Source of the DNA: Bugula neritina
Taxonomy: Eukaryota; Bryozoa; Gymnolaemata; Cheilostomatida; Bugulidae
Assembly (NCBI GenBank): GCA_964035545.1
Contig: OZ037767.1
Span: 29,998,128-30,062,127 of the forward strand
Direction: 5' to 3'
Length of the DNA: 64,000 nt
Shown here: one piece after another, positions 13,371 to 29,347 of the stretch
How the letters are laid out: each line of letters starts with the position of its first letter
Position numbering within the stretch: position 1 is the stretch's first letter
Notes under the pieces: model-generated
Told to the model about the DNA's origin: nothing
The model's input: the letters and a program-made list of their open reading frames with translations, nothing else
Database searches by the model: none
Position numbers and translations under genes: made by a program

Positions 13371-16300
13371 ATGGAATTGTCAACTGCAAGTGTAGCACAT
13401 GATCTGGTCACTCATGTAGATAATAACAGTTCGGGGGCTTTCATGTTGTCCCCTTCTATTGACTATGAGGATGAAAATGGTTTGTCACATGCTATCAACA
13501 AATCCAGTGTAATATAATAACTCTATTTTTTTTGTCCTTTTGTTAAATAGCCATTTTATGTTGAACTTTCAGTGAATTATATTGATTATTACACAATATA
13601 ATGTAGTCACTACTCGTGTTGTAGATAGTGGTGTTGTTACTTTACCGAACATTGAAGAAGGCTCTCCATATCTCATTGACATCGAGACTGACTGTCTACT
13701 CACTGAGACTATGGCTCTCAGCAAACAAGTTAGTTCTCCTCTAATCTTACCTACAAAAGGTTTATAAATATTCAGTTATTGTGTATGCTATTATATCAAT
13801 AACTAATATGTGTTTTATTTTCTTCAGTAATTTTTAGCAAACTAACGTTATGGAATCATTACGGTACAAAACATACATTTATTGTAAAATTTCACATAAA
13901 TTCAACTCAAGTTATTGTCTAAATATGAAATATTCACAGACAACTGTAATTTCACTGTAAATGATGCAACTTTTTAAATAGTTTATGTTAATATCATACA
14001 ACTTGTGTCAGGTGAATGAATCGCTGTCGAGCTCAGCCATCTCACTGCACAGCTACTCACAGGTGCTGCCGAGTGTTGCCAGTGAATGTCTACACAACTA
14101 TAGTCAGCCTATTGATCTGCCGCTAGTCGGAGCAAAAACTGAGGTAAGTCGAGACATCATAGTATAACATTACTCCGTGTGTATTTAGACATCATTGTAT
14201 AACATTACTCCGTGTGTATTTAGACATCATTGTGCAGCATTACTCCGGGTGTCTTTAGACATCATTGTGCTCCTAGTTGATCCCTATAGTTGGTGCTCTT
14301 AGTTGATCCCTGTAGTGAATACTGATATTAATGTATATATCACTCAGTTTCATTCATTATAACAACTAAAACATGTAGCTTTTATTCATAGTTCTGGTTA
14401 GTTATTACTTATCCTTTATAATTGTCTATTGAGTGAGAGATGCTGGTTGGTTTAGGTGTTACATAACTACAGCCAACCCTGGCCCCAGAACACCGACTCC
14501 TTCACGTCTGTACACAACTACTGCATCAACAATGACGTCACTGACCAGCTGAAGGACCTCCAGCCTCACAATGAAGTTAAAATATACAAGGCAAGTATAT
14601 ACTTAGTGTCTAACTGCTACATGCTGAAGTGTGTGTTTTCTTGTTGCTAAATATAGATTAATATTGCTAAATATAGATTAATATTGCTAAATATAGATTA
14701 CTGCTGCCAAATATAGATTGCTACTGCTAAATATAGATTATTGCTGCTAAATATAGATTATTATTGTTGAATATAAATTTCAAATAAAATTATCAGAGGC
14801 ACAATAAAATGTTAGATTAATTAAAAACGAAACTTCCAACTCGGTTCCCTGAATTATCCTCTCTCAGAAAGAGAATCGTGAAATTGAATGGTCTTTTTGA
14901 ACAAAGTTTTATTTAATTAAAATGTACAGGTGGATAGCTGCTAATTGATGCTAGGGGGTTAGGGGGTAGGCTTTTCTAATAATCCTTATACTATTGCAAA
15001 ATATTTTGTAATATTATTATGTAGCCCAGTCTATATAGACGAAAAGGCTGTATATTTACTTGTATATTTCTTCACCTAGTATATAATACTGCACAACTTC
15101 CGCTATCCTATATCTTAGACATGTCTGTGTATTTTATAGCTTAGTAAAGCAGACAACTCCAGTGAAAGCAATGAGCAGCCGGTAATCAATCTGAAGCTGC
15201 AGTTAGTCGATTCCTATGTGTGTCAGTGGAAAGACTGTGGGGCGGGTTTCAGCACCACCCAGGCTCTGGTGGAACACGTTGGAGACCACATCAGAGCACA
15301 GCATTGTGGTATATACCAGTGTCTCTGGAAAAACTGCTCACGGAATGAGGTTCACTTTGAGCGTAGGCAAGTGGCTTTCTGTACTTTGTGCATATTGTAA
15401 TAGTGTGAATATACTATACGCAGTTATACTCTCTACTGTGTAAAAACGTATACTTATTTTGCCTAAACAGTTCATTTAAGATTGAATTTACATAATGGAC
15501 AATTTTATTAGTTGATAAAGTTTTTAAGTTAGGTTCAACACCAGCCTAGACTGTAGTAGTACATGTAGATACTGTAGTAGTACATGTGGTTACTGTAGTA
15601 GTGTATGTAGATACTGTAGTAGTACATGTGGTTACTAATGTACTTGTAGATATAAGTTAGTACAACACATGCGGATACACACAGCAGAACGTCCTCACAA
15701 GTGTAGTCTCTGCGACGTTGAGTTTTCATCTGCAGAAGGTTTAACTAAACACCAAAGAGTCCACACTGGTGAGTAGTACTTGGGAGTGAGTAGTGTTAGT
15801 ACTTGGTAGTGAGTACTATTAGTATTCAGTGATAAATCTTAGTAGTTAGTAGTCTGGTACTTGGTAGTGATTACTGTGAGCTTTTCAGTGAGTTGCGGGA
15901 ATAAGGCTAGTAACTAGTTGAATGCTTTTTAACCATAGGTTGTTCGTTTGCAAGAAGACTCTGTAGTAAATATTATTGGATAGAAAATGTGCATTTTACT
16001 GCAATTGATTTTGGCTGAGGCATTCAAACTTTATTTTTCTTCCCATAAAGCAGTGAATAAAAACACAACTCTGCTGTTAGCTGTGGAGTCACCTACTCTA
16101 CTATGTTGCAGGGGAGAAGCCCTACCCCTGCACCCACCCAGGGTGTACTAAAGCGTTCAAGAACTCAGGGGATCGGTCAAGACACCTGAAGTACCACAGG
16201 GTGAAGTATGCTTACCCCTGCAAGGTCATCGGTTGTGACAAGCTCTACACTGACCCTGGCTCTCTGAGGAAACACGTCAAGTCAAAGCACGCTGCCGGTA

Positions 16301-17470
16301 GGTGTCTTGACAGCAGTCTCTCTCCCTCTCTCTCTTGAATCGGTAACTGTTATGTGTTAATGTGGAGAGTCACATACAGAGAAGAGCTACTGAAACCTGT
16401 ATGCAAATACAAAGGAAAATTGTTAAGGAAGTTTCAGCATTCATTTTATTTACTTGAATACAAGTGTTAAGATGGTTAATAAAAATGCTCTATAATCTTT
16501 AGATTAAATTGCTATATTTAGATTAAAATATTTTCACTTTGGCCGCCACTGATTTTGAACCTAGTTTAATAAGCTACATTAGTGGCAGTCGCTTACTGCA
16601 AATTCAAATTGCTATTTCCTGATATTCTTTCAAATGAATCATGATTCTGTGGGTATAACTAAGGGTTGTGTTCTCTTGCTGGTTTGTAGTCTTGCTGTAT
16701 ATCTTCTGTCAGGTAGTCTACAATCTCAGACGGGTCCTACAGTAGAGAAAAGGATACAAGCAGCCACCCTACTCTCAGCTAACGGTCTAGAAACTAAGCT
16801 AGACGTGAACGAGCTGGAGTTTAGTGATGTCAACGGAACATTGTATTGTAAGCGTTTGTATGCTGAATGTGATGAAATAGGAAACACAATTCTTATAATA
16901 TTTTCTTTACTTAAACAAGGCTTAACTGGGAATGTTGTGAAACTAGTAAACAGATGCTGTACTCAATGTGTAATGTAGCAAAAGCTGGTTAAGTTCTCAA
17001 TGTTTTAAAGTTTGTTTTAATTTTTTAATAGTATCTGAAAGTTTTTAATTTTTAGTTTATTCTTATAATTTATCTATTTATTGTAGAATGATACCATTAT
17101 TATTTTTATTGTTTGTATTATCATTCCTTTTATCATAAATGAAAAGCTAATTTTATTAGAAAGTCTCATTAAAGCTACATGTCCAAACCATCATTGTTAT
17201 TTTGCCATTCACAAACCTCAAAAGGTTTAGCTTAAGTTTGTTAGAGCGTGTGATGAGTTGAGAGTCTTTATTTAATACTCCCTACTTTCACTGTATTTTG
17301 TAGGTGAAGATAGCATGTTAATGGCATCAGCTGGAATTGCCTCCCCAAACAAAGTAAAGTCCATGTTGACTTCACCAAATGATGGCTTAGTTTTGCCCAT
17401 TATTGATATAGGCAACACTGAGCCCACATCCCACAACTGGATCACTTTCAACCCTCTTGATAATACTTGA
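13371..17470 (+). CDS. GLI/GLIS-like five-finger C2H2 transcription factor
   Basis: A nuclear DNA-binding protein of the GLI/GLIS/ZIC superfamily. Exons: 13371-13506, 13607-13728, 14012-14143, 14456-14590, 15140-15366, 15650-15768, 16112-16297, 16713-16847, 17304-17470. The phases agree and give about 452 residues. The five fingers are [52 protein letters not shown] and [21 protein letters not shown]. The last two, with the HTGEKP linker, resemble GLIS fingers 4-5. Finger 3 has a CxxC spacing where GLI/GLIS normally has Cx4C. The N-terminal half is Ser/Asn-rich with a repeated HNYSQP motif in exons 3 and 4. The introns after 14590 and 15366 begin with GC, not GT; phase forces this. GLIS versus GLI or ZIC is not settled without a tree. 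The start is tentative, since an upstream 5' exon is likely. Confidence 0.87.
14641..14772. repeat. 20-bp minisatellite (AATATAGATTATTGCTGCT type)
   Basis: About six or seven copies of a 19-20 bp unit ending in GCT or GCC. It lies in the zinc-finger gene intron, about 50 bp downstream of the GC donor at 14591. Confidence 0.85.
15550..15648. repeat. 21-bp repeat running into a zinc-finger gene acceptor
   Basis: Four to five copies of AGATACTGTAGTAGTACATGT variants end at the acceptor TACTTGTAG before exon 15650-15768. The unit carries the same TGTAG/ATA junction as the real acceptor. A second array of GTGAGTAGTACTTGG units follows the donor of the same exon (15769-15830). Confidence 0.8.
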
Positions 17471-18302
17471 CACGCCCCTCACTGCGTCTTTTCATCTGAG
17501 AATTAGTCTATTTATTACTGTGCAGTGTTGGAACCTAATTTATTGTATCACATCAGCTGTTAGAATTGTTTTATCTAGTGAAATCACTTTTGATGTTGAA
17601 TTGTATTAAGTATCTTGTAGTCATTCTAAAACCTAGAATACAACCTCCTTGCTCAATTGTGTTACTCTCTTGAATACTTGAGTTTGTAGTGAAGTTTTAG
17701 AAATGTGAAGATGACAACATAGTTTATTTTTAAAGTTGATACAATTATTTGTAGAAACACTGCTAATTCTGTCAATAAACACAAAACTTTATCATGTTGA
17801 GGTTTGTTTAGCTGGTAAGTTGTATCAAAGTATTGACATTGTGTTGTGGACCTGAAAACTGGCAGCAAAGTTTATAAAATACAAAACCTGTATATTAGTT
17901 ACACAGAAATACTGTTCTATTTAAAGCATGTATATAGGTATATATAATAGTATCAATAGCAAAGTAACTAAATGCAGGCTTTCATTGTTATTGGAAAAAA
18001 TTGCACGTACTTTTTGAAATAAAGCAATGAAGAATTTTTAGCATTGCAGAAATTATTTTAATAAAATTCCAAACTTGCAAATATTAATAATTGCAATTTA
18101 AGAAAAATTGGGCAAGGTATGATAAGTTAAAAATATTGTTTATAAGGTATGCACATTAAAGATTGTAGGAGTTGAGTTTCCTTTCTTCTTAAGCATTACA
18201 ACCAAGTAACATAATCGGTATTGTTTATTACATAATTGCACGCATAAGCTAGTTTTGCCAATAGCGCACAACTTCCAATATACTGGATTATTAACCAATC
18301 AG
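17471..18302. other. Intergenic: 3' region of zinc-finger gene, promoter side of EF-hand gene
   Basis: Contains a candidate polyadenylation signal AATAAA at 17774-17779, about 300 bp past the zinc-finger stop codon. No coding exon is evident in the rest. Confidence 0.5.
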
Positions 18303-20763
18303 ATGTCTTCCAGCTTCATAGCAAGAGATATATTGTCAAGGTCATCTTTTCCTGATGGAGGCAGCATCCATCATGGTGGAAGAAGGTATCTCACCAGAGT
18401 TGTCCACTCTTCATGAAATAATTATATCAATCAAAACTGAAACATGCTTCATCAGCTGTTATAAGAAGTAATATGTGAAGCATCTGTTTAAGATTAGAAA
18501 AACCATTGTACTCTAAAATCCAAGTAGCTTGTACATTTACCTAAATCTTAGTAAATCCTAGTTTCAGCTGTAGTGTGCGTGCGTGCGTGCGTGCGTGCGT
18601 GCTTGCGTGCGTGCGTGCGTGCGTGCGTGAGTGCGTGCGTGTGTGTGTATTTACAAGTTATATATATTTTAATTTTATTTGAAGGCTAAGCAAAAATGAA
18701 GACGCAGAAAGCAAATTCAGCGTCACTTCAAAGACCAACGAAGTTCCACCAATATGGAAGAAAAAGATGAGCACCTGGTTTCAACGCTGGGACGCTGACA
18801 ATGACGGAAAATTAACTAGAGCTGACTTTGAAATATTTTCCGAGAGAATGGAAGAGGTACAAGCTATGACACAGACAAGTGCTATTTTCTACTGACTGTT
18901 TTCTATTGATTTAAACAGGAAAATAGTGAATTAAAGTAAAGCTAGTGCAGTTGTACGAGTATATTGTATCTAACATAAGAAAAGCTAATTTTATTATTTC
19001 TTCAGAAATCAAACTCTTATAAAAACATTTTCTAAATTAACCAAATTTTTGCATGACTGTATAAATTTTTCTTTTCAACAGTTTTGCAATCAAGACAACA
19101 TGAGATCTCGAGCAAGCGGAATATTCATATACATGTGGGAGAATTTTGTCTCTCCGGATGAGCCTTCTCATATTGGAGTTGTCAGTCATGATGATTTTAT
19201 ACAGCATCATTATCACTCAAGGTAGTGCAACTCCTGTTGTACTATTGTGTTTCATCTGTTCATAGTTTTCATATTAAGTTTTATTTTTGATCTTTAAAAT
19301 TTTTTAAATAGTCAAGTTTTTAATAAATTTTGTTAATAACCGATACTTTGACCAGTGCAATGTTGAAAAGGATTGACAAGGTTGAAATTTTTGGAATTCA
19401 CAATCAGATGGCCGTGATGCTCCTTTATTGCTCTTGACCTATTTATTCCTGACCCATTTATTCCTGACCTGTTTATTTAGGACCTATTTGTTTTTGACCA
19501 TGCATGAAATAAAAAATTTCTGTTGAACATTTAGGTTAAATTGGGACAAGGATCCTACAGTTTCCGCCACTTTGATAGCAACTTTTGGTCTTCTGTTTGA
19601 TGCCATTGACACTTCTGGAGATGGGTGGATTTCCTTGGACGAGTATAGTGTCTTCTATAGTATTATCGGTACATGTGCTGTTTATACTTCCCCCAGAGAA
19701 TTAAAGATGATATAAATGAGAATCTACTGGCATATTTATGTATGGAGTGCCAAATGGTATATTGGAAGGGTATGAGAGCAAACTGTAGATGTATGAAAGC
19801 TTGTTGTGAGCATATAAAGAAGAAAAATGATTAAATAAATACTTCGTTGTGATCATAAGAGATAAAAAAGAGCAAATTTTGACCATTCAGCACCCCATAG
19901 TATGTTATAGCTTATACATATTATACACATATCTATACCTATAGACGTACTTGAACTCGTACCTCTAATATAGGTTTAAGCATAGCTATATATGCTTATA
20001 CTTATACCAATACATATATCTATATACCCCTGCTGACTCTGTCTATATGTTAGGAATTGACGCGGCGTTGGCTGCAGAAGCCTTCCGGAGGATGGACAGG
20101 AAGTCTACTGGTCTCATTAACAGAGACGAGTTTCTCAGCACCGTCATGGCTTACTACTGCGACTTTGAGCCAAATGAGTCAGAGTTGACTCATTCTCTTT
20201 TTCTTGGTGAGAAACCCTCATGGCTTTGATAGATTCTTCAATAATGGCGAGAATTCGATTTTTTAATTACAAAATTTAAGAAATCCTAAACTAATTAGAA
20301 AATTAAAGTTTATATTTAGGAATAGGGTTTACTAGAATTTGGTCTAAAAACTACAAACACACACACGCACACACACGCACACACACGCACACACACGCAC
20401 ACACACGCACACACACGCACACACACGCACACACACGCACACACACGCACACTTGAGTGCACACACACATCTATCTATACATGCCCTTCATGACATCATC
20501 AGTGATATTTTCATAATAGCTGTGCAATTTTGTAGCTTCTGAACCATATAGCTCAATAGCTTTTGAACCATGTTGTGAGTACGTATTCTGTTGGAGCAAA
20601 TTCTACCTACAGGTCTCAGGTTGTTGATATATTTTGCTTACAGTACAACATGTAAATTACAGGGCCCCTGGTCGACTCCCCTGATGCAGTGGTGGATTTA
20701 ACTAAACACTGGGCACACTCTTCATTGACTAACAACTACCAGAGCTATCTGCGTCATATATGA
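18303..20763 (+). CDS. Sarcoplasmic calcium-binding-type EF-hand protein (260 aa)
   Basis: A cytosolic calcium-binding protein of the sarcoplasmic calcium-binding/calexcitin type, probably a Ca2+ buffer or sensor. Exons: 18303-18385, 18685-18856, 19082-19221, 19535-19668, 20054-20206, 20663-20763. The total is 783 nt including the stop. The ATG at 18303 is chosen because only this frame leaves the two bases needed by exon 2; the ATG at 18355 does not. EF-hand 1 is DADNDGKLTRAD (position 12 is Asp). EF-hand 2 is degenerate. EF-hand 3 is DTSGDGWISLDE and EF-hand 4 is DRKSTGLINRDE. The C-terminal FLGPLV stretch is typical of this family. A photoprotein or luciferin-binding relative is possible, since those share the fold. 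Intron 1 holds a (GCGT)n microsatellite and intron 5 a (CACACGCA)n array. Confidence 0.87.
18570..18649. repeat. (GTGC)n microsatellite
   Basis: About 19 GTGC units with one GTGCTT interruption, in intron 1 of the EF-hand gene. Confidence 0.95.
20357..20453. repeat. (ACACACGC)n microsatellite, about 12 copies
   Basis: A perfect octanucleotide repeat in the last intron of the EF-hand gene. Confidence 0.95.
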
Positions 20764-20845
20764 CATTGATGTGATAACAGTTGTCATACATGTTTTGTAG
20801 TTGAACAAGAGTCCAACTCAATACGTTTGTTTTATTTTATTATTT

Positions 20846-20851
20846 AATAAA
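20846..20851 (+). promoter_or_regulatory. Candidate polyadenylation signal of EF-hand gene
   Basis: AATAAA, 83 bp past the stop codon at 20763. It is inferred from position and motif only. Up to 21,151 nothing else is seen. Confidence 0.5.
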
Positions 20852-21151
20852 ACATAAAATAATTCATAAGAATGATGCTTATAACATTTAAAGTTTTTTA
20901 TTCTTAAAAAAATACAAATGCACAAAAAATATTTTGTTTATTTTTCAAGAGTTGGTCTTCTCCTGCAATCATATAATTTCTTGACTTTCATGATATAAAC
21001 TATAGCTTATTTACGAGTAGAGGTGGATGAAGTAAGGGAGTAATTGAGGAAAAAAGCCTGTGATTTAGGTTGATGAACAAAGCAATTGCTATAAAACACA
21101 TAACAAGGGGTATTAGTACAAGATCAGCCATCAATATGATCCATGGAGCTT

Positions 21152-21709
21152 TTACTTTCCAAAGTTGCCATAACCTGAGTCGCTGTATCCGTAACTATCT
21201 GGTCTCACGTAACTGGTTTGGTCATAGTGTTCTAGAAGGATAATAATAACATGTGCTGAACTACCAATAAAATATAATTTGTATTTACTGACAACACAGA
21301 AAGTCTTCAATCACATACATTGCTATATTCATTTGTACAGTTCTTAATTCTAAATTTCTTATTAGGTGAATATTATATAATACACACTCATTTGTTGTAC
21401 ACACTTTGATGGTACAGGCTTAGTAATCTTTATGTAATAACTGTAAATAGCTACTAGTATATAGTAACTAGCCATTAGTATATAATAATATGGTAAATAA
21501 TCACTAGTATATTATAGTAACTAACATACTAGTATATAGTAACTAGCTACTAGTATATGGCAAGTTTATTAATGACCCACGTTTGACAAAGTTTTGAACA
21601 TAGGTTTCTTGGTTTGAGGGAAGTTGGTAAGAGAGATCTCCCAGGTATACCTCCCTGTTGCTAAAGCTATCAGCATTGTCACAAAAAGGAATACAAAAGT
21701 CAACTTCAT
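21152..21709 (-). CDS. Small secreted peptide precursor B (70 aa), C-terminal -NFGK
   Basis: Two exons, 21577-21709 and 21152-21231, join in phase to 70 residues. The N-terminus MKLTFVFLFVTMLIALATG is a clear signal peptide. The mature part contains one KK pair (PQTKKPMF) and a Tyr/Ser/Gly-rich tail ending SGYGNFGK-stop. A terminal Gly-Lys after Phe is the form expected of an amidated peptide precursor. The donor used (GTCATT) is weak; a stronger donor at GTATAC would be out of phase. A paralogue, precursor A, lies about 600 bp upstream on the same strand. The function is unknown; a secreted structural or defence peptide is an alternative. Confidence 0.62.
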
Positions 21710-22298
21710 TTTATTCTTAAGTAAAGAGTATTGAAATTTGAGTCAGTTAGCATTCAATGGCTGTCATCGTATTGCTATAGTCTGTATGAATGATTTACTA
21801 TAATGGGAATTATTAAATTTTTTTAAAAGCTTTGTATGTATGCTATTATACAGCTTTTACGTAATATAAATTGTGAACACCAAAAGACACCCTGAACGCA
21901 ATATGGCAGCTGGAGTATAGCACTAGACTGTGTTCACAATATATCAGGGAGGAAACTTTCAGTAGATGTGAGAAAAAATATTCTATGTGAATGGCAAGCT
22001 GTGAAAACGTTTTCTATCTTCTTTTCGTCTTTAAGCATCTTTTAACTTACCGCAATGAATAGAATTACAGCTTTTGTATCTTGGAGTTGCTGCCACTTTA
22101 GACATTCAAGAGATCTCAGTCTAAGAAAATAATTTTATGCTACAAGGATTTGTCATCATATTTGGCTTCACTGATAAAAATCACAAAAAGGTTTTATAAC
22201 AAGTATAGTTTTTCTGATTTATATTTTACATCAATATGAATCACACAGATCTTTCAATAAATCTGTCGACCTGTAGACTTCACATTATAACAATGTTT

Positions 22299-23014
22299 TT
22301 ATCCAAAGACACTGGAGAAGCTTCCTCTGCTGCTTCCACTTGACTTCTGATAGGTTTCTACAAAATACAAAGTAGCTGAAGTTTATTACTGACTCAAGTT
22401 TATTCTTTTATTCTATTACAGTTAAATAGCAACACAGCTCAAGCTTGGATTAAGGACTACAGATACAACCTCATTTTCATTTTCTCTTAAGTTCTTTAAA
22501 ATGTAAAGCAAAAGACATACAGCGCCAGCAGTTTTGTATCAAAAAAGTCAAAACTATAGCTCATACAGCTACTTTATAAGCTGTTTTATAATGTATTAAT
22601 TGTAATTATAATTGTAATAATATACTAATGTATTAATATGTATGTATATACATAAAAATACATATAAATGCAATAATATTATGCTAATGCAACAATGTTA
22701 TATAATAATATTATGGACAATGCATTAATATTATACAAATGCGAGAATATATTAAGAATAATAAAATAATATTATTGTAATCATACTCATTATAGTTATA
22801 CTTTTACTGTGTAATAATTGTTTCCATGTTTAATCCTTTTAATTGCACCATATAATATAATTTTATTGAATATATATAGTAAATGTAATAACATACTTTT
22901 GACAAGAGTAGAAGGGTTAATGGGTTTTCCCCAAAGACTCAGTTGACCTGCAGGTGCTGCTAATACCATGGTAATCAACGCTGCCACAAACGCCAAAAGT
23001 ACAGTGAACTTCAT
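22299..23014 (-). CDS. Small secreted peptide precursor A (58 aa), C-terminal -VFG
   Basis: Exons 22897-23014 and 22299-22357 join in phase (donor GTATGT, acceptor TTTTGTAG) to 58 residues. MKFTVLLAFVAALITMVLA is a signal peptide with an AxA-type cleavage site. The short proregion ends in a KK pair created at the exon junction, followed by TYQKSSGSSRGSFSSVFG-stop. A C-terminal Gly after Phe would give a -VF-amide if processed. I start at 23014; the in-frame ATG at 23044 would put ten polar residues before the hydrophobic core. It shares gene structure, signal-peptide style and tail with precursor B. No known family was recognised. Confidence 0.65.
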
Positions 23015-23651
23015 GCTGTCGGAATTGAATGTGCTCACTGACAAGAGGTCTATGAAATGCAGCCGATTGTTGAGTTACCTTGGGAGAAGAGATACTGGGA
23101 GAGTTCAGATGTTTGGTGTTGCATAATGCTTACTCAGCAAATAAACTGCTGATAAGACAGAGAGCACATTCTAAGGTTCACATCACATACATATATTTTT
23201 GTAATATTCTAGAGAAGGACAATATTCTGTGCATAGTCTAAGTTCTAGCAGATATTTCAGCCTGAGAATTTGGATATAATTTAAACATTCTAGTTTTATT
23301 TCAAATTAATGTTCATAAACCTTGCCATCAGTAGCAAACAACTTCCAAAAAATTTAATTTTTGAAAACTCTATGGAAATTATTTTCTTTAAAGGATATAT
23401 TACCTGCGTTCCAATACAGAAAAAGATATTAAGTCTATAATGAAATCATTGGGAATGAAGCATGCAGAGTTTTCATACTACCATTTTGTTGTAAAGCAAC
23501 AATATATATTTTATACAAAAACTTCATGTCAATAAAATGTATCGATAAAAAATTAACTGTTAAAAGCTGATCTCACTAGCCTAATTAATATACATTCTTA
23601 TGCAGCTTCCTAAAAATGACAATATAAATTGTTATAAATTGTTATAAATAA

Positions 23652-23747
<96 letters not shown>

Positions 23748-25716
23748 TTATTTATATTTTTAAATCTATTGAGATAGTTTTACGTGTTTTATCTGAAGTA
23801 TCTTATTTAAAGAAGAAACACAATAGAAACAAATAACTCGTGCAGAAGAATTTACTTTAAAGACCTGATTATTATGGCAGTGTTATTTTCAGTTTCAATT
23901 TGTTATGTTACTGTTTCATACATGTTGTGTTCTATTAAACAATATAAACAATTGCACATACATTCTGTAGATGGATAGTTAAATATATTATAGTCACAGA
24001 CTTCTAACAACTAGTTACTAGAGTAACGCAAAAAGATATAGAGAGAGGTTTTTGGGCACCTCAAACATTAATTATCTGAATAATTACTACATTTGTGTGC
24101 TAATAAGGTAAATTCTTGCGGCTTTTGCAGCTGTTGTTAACTCCACTCAGTGCTATAATACACCATGCTACTGGAAATTTAGTGCATTGTTCAGTGCAAT
24201 GATATCAGCTTGCGGTTATGAAACATAAAACCAGCTTTTCAAATAACTACTGCATTTATTATACTAGATTACTGTGTGGCAGATAATAGAGGCCTTTTGA
24301 TATCAGCTGCAAAGTATAATAAATTATTCAGTTCCTTTTGTTTGGTAATTATATAACAAGAGGTGAGCTCTGTATTGTTCAATCAACTTGTCTCCAATCA
24401 AAACTATTGATTTGCATCTAGTGGCTGCAATTGACTAAGTTGAACAAGTCGCGTGTTTGAACGATCCTCTTCTCACTACACACAGAGACTGCTATCACTA
24501 CACACAGGTTGCTATCACTATAACACATGATATACTATAAAATGGATTCTACCAACAAGATATGACAGACATCTGACAGTAAAGGTAGTCTAATGCTTAC
24601 TTTCTCTATAGAGGTGAAAGAGCACTTACCACTAATAAGTTGATATAGGTTAGCTTTGCTCAAGTCAATTGGCAACTCAACACATTGATGTCTTGAGAAA
24701 ATGGCTGTAGAGAGGCTTTTAAAAAATATCTGGTGCTCTGAAACTTTATATCGCAATTTATTTAAAATGCACCTCACACTGATGGTTAGAGTCTCAGGCT
24801 GTACTTGAGACAGCTACTTATATCTCCTTAACAGCACTATATTATAATGCTTAGCTTCTACAAATTCAATATGGTATAGCTTTGCTTTAAAAATAAATTG
24901 CAAATAAATAATAGGTAATATTTGAAAAAGTTCATTGTTATTTTGCTGTTTATTTAGTAACTTTAAGAATAGACTAAGTCTCATTGCATTTCGAGCCTCG
25001 TGTATCTAAGAGTCTAGTCTATAAGAAGAGGCAAAGCTTAGAGTTATACTCTCTTGGTAAAGCACTAGACTCTAGAGAAACAGGTTATACAAAAACAAAT
25101 AGTAATACTGAGTGGAAGGTGTGTTACATAAATATTTTGTGAAAAGGCCAGTTCCCAGGTAGCTGATCTATCTTCTGCAGTAATAAATGCAGTAAAATGG
25201 AGTTTTTTGGAACTCCTGTACAGCAAGCTAATTTTTTTCAGAAGCACATATGAATTTTTAGGAATGTTCATAGTTTTGCTAGAATAGGCTTGTTCAGGTG
25301 TAACAATATACAGTATGGTCATAGAATTGAGTTAAAGCAAGTCAATATAAAGTGTTCCAGTTGTTTTTAAAATAGAGTGAAATGGAATGACAGAATGTCT
25401 AAATTAAAAACTCCTAAGGATGACTTTATCTTTTTCTTAAAAAATCTTATAGCCATCGATATTATATTTACATTATATAACAGGTTTGCAGCCCAGTGAT
25501 GATTGGCACCTAGAAAATCCATCAACTGATTGCCTAAGTTGGTGAGATACCCTAACTGTCTGTTGCTATGACAACCCCTTACCATAGTTTCACATTCTAC
25601 ACTTAGTTTCATTTACACATCTAACTCAGTGATAAAATGTCGCTGGCAACCCATAGTACTTTGCTTTCTAGAACTTCTCAGTATATGATAGTATAGACAG
25701 CAGTTCATAGCAAACT
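23015..25716. other. Intergenic AT-rich region
   Basis: No convincing exon on either strand. The open frames at 24535-24777 and 25065-25322 (both minus) lack splice context and family resemblance. Contains the (AT)n tract at 23,655-23,742. Confidence 0.5.
23640..23756. repeat. (AT)n microsatellite with inverted flanks
   Basis: About 43 AT units bordered by AAATAAATAAATA on the left and TATTTATTTATTTA on the right, so the whole tract is self-complementary and could extrude as a cruciform. Confidence 0.95.

Positions 25717-29347
<3,631 letters not shown>

Noticed and set aside
18303-20763. Identification of the EF-hand gene as a calcium-activated photoprotein
   Set aside because: The fold is shared, but I see no diagnostic coelenterazine-site or C-terminal proline evidence; the sarcoplasmic calcium-binding description is safer.
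24535-25612. Three minus-strand frames of 80-85 codons
   Set aside because: No recognisable motif, biased composition of AT-rich random DNA, and no matching splice partners.
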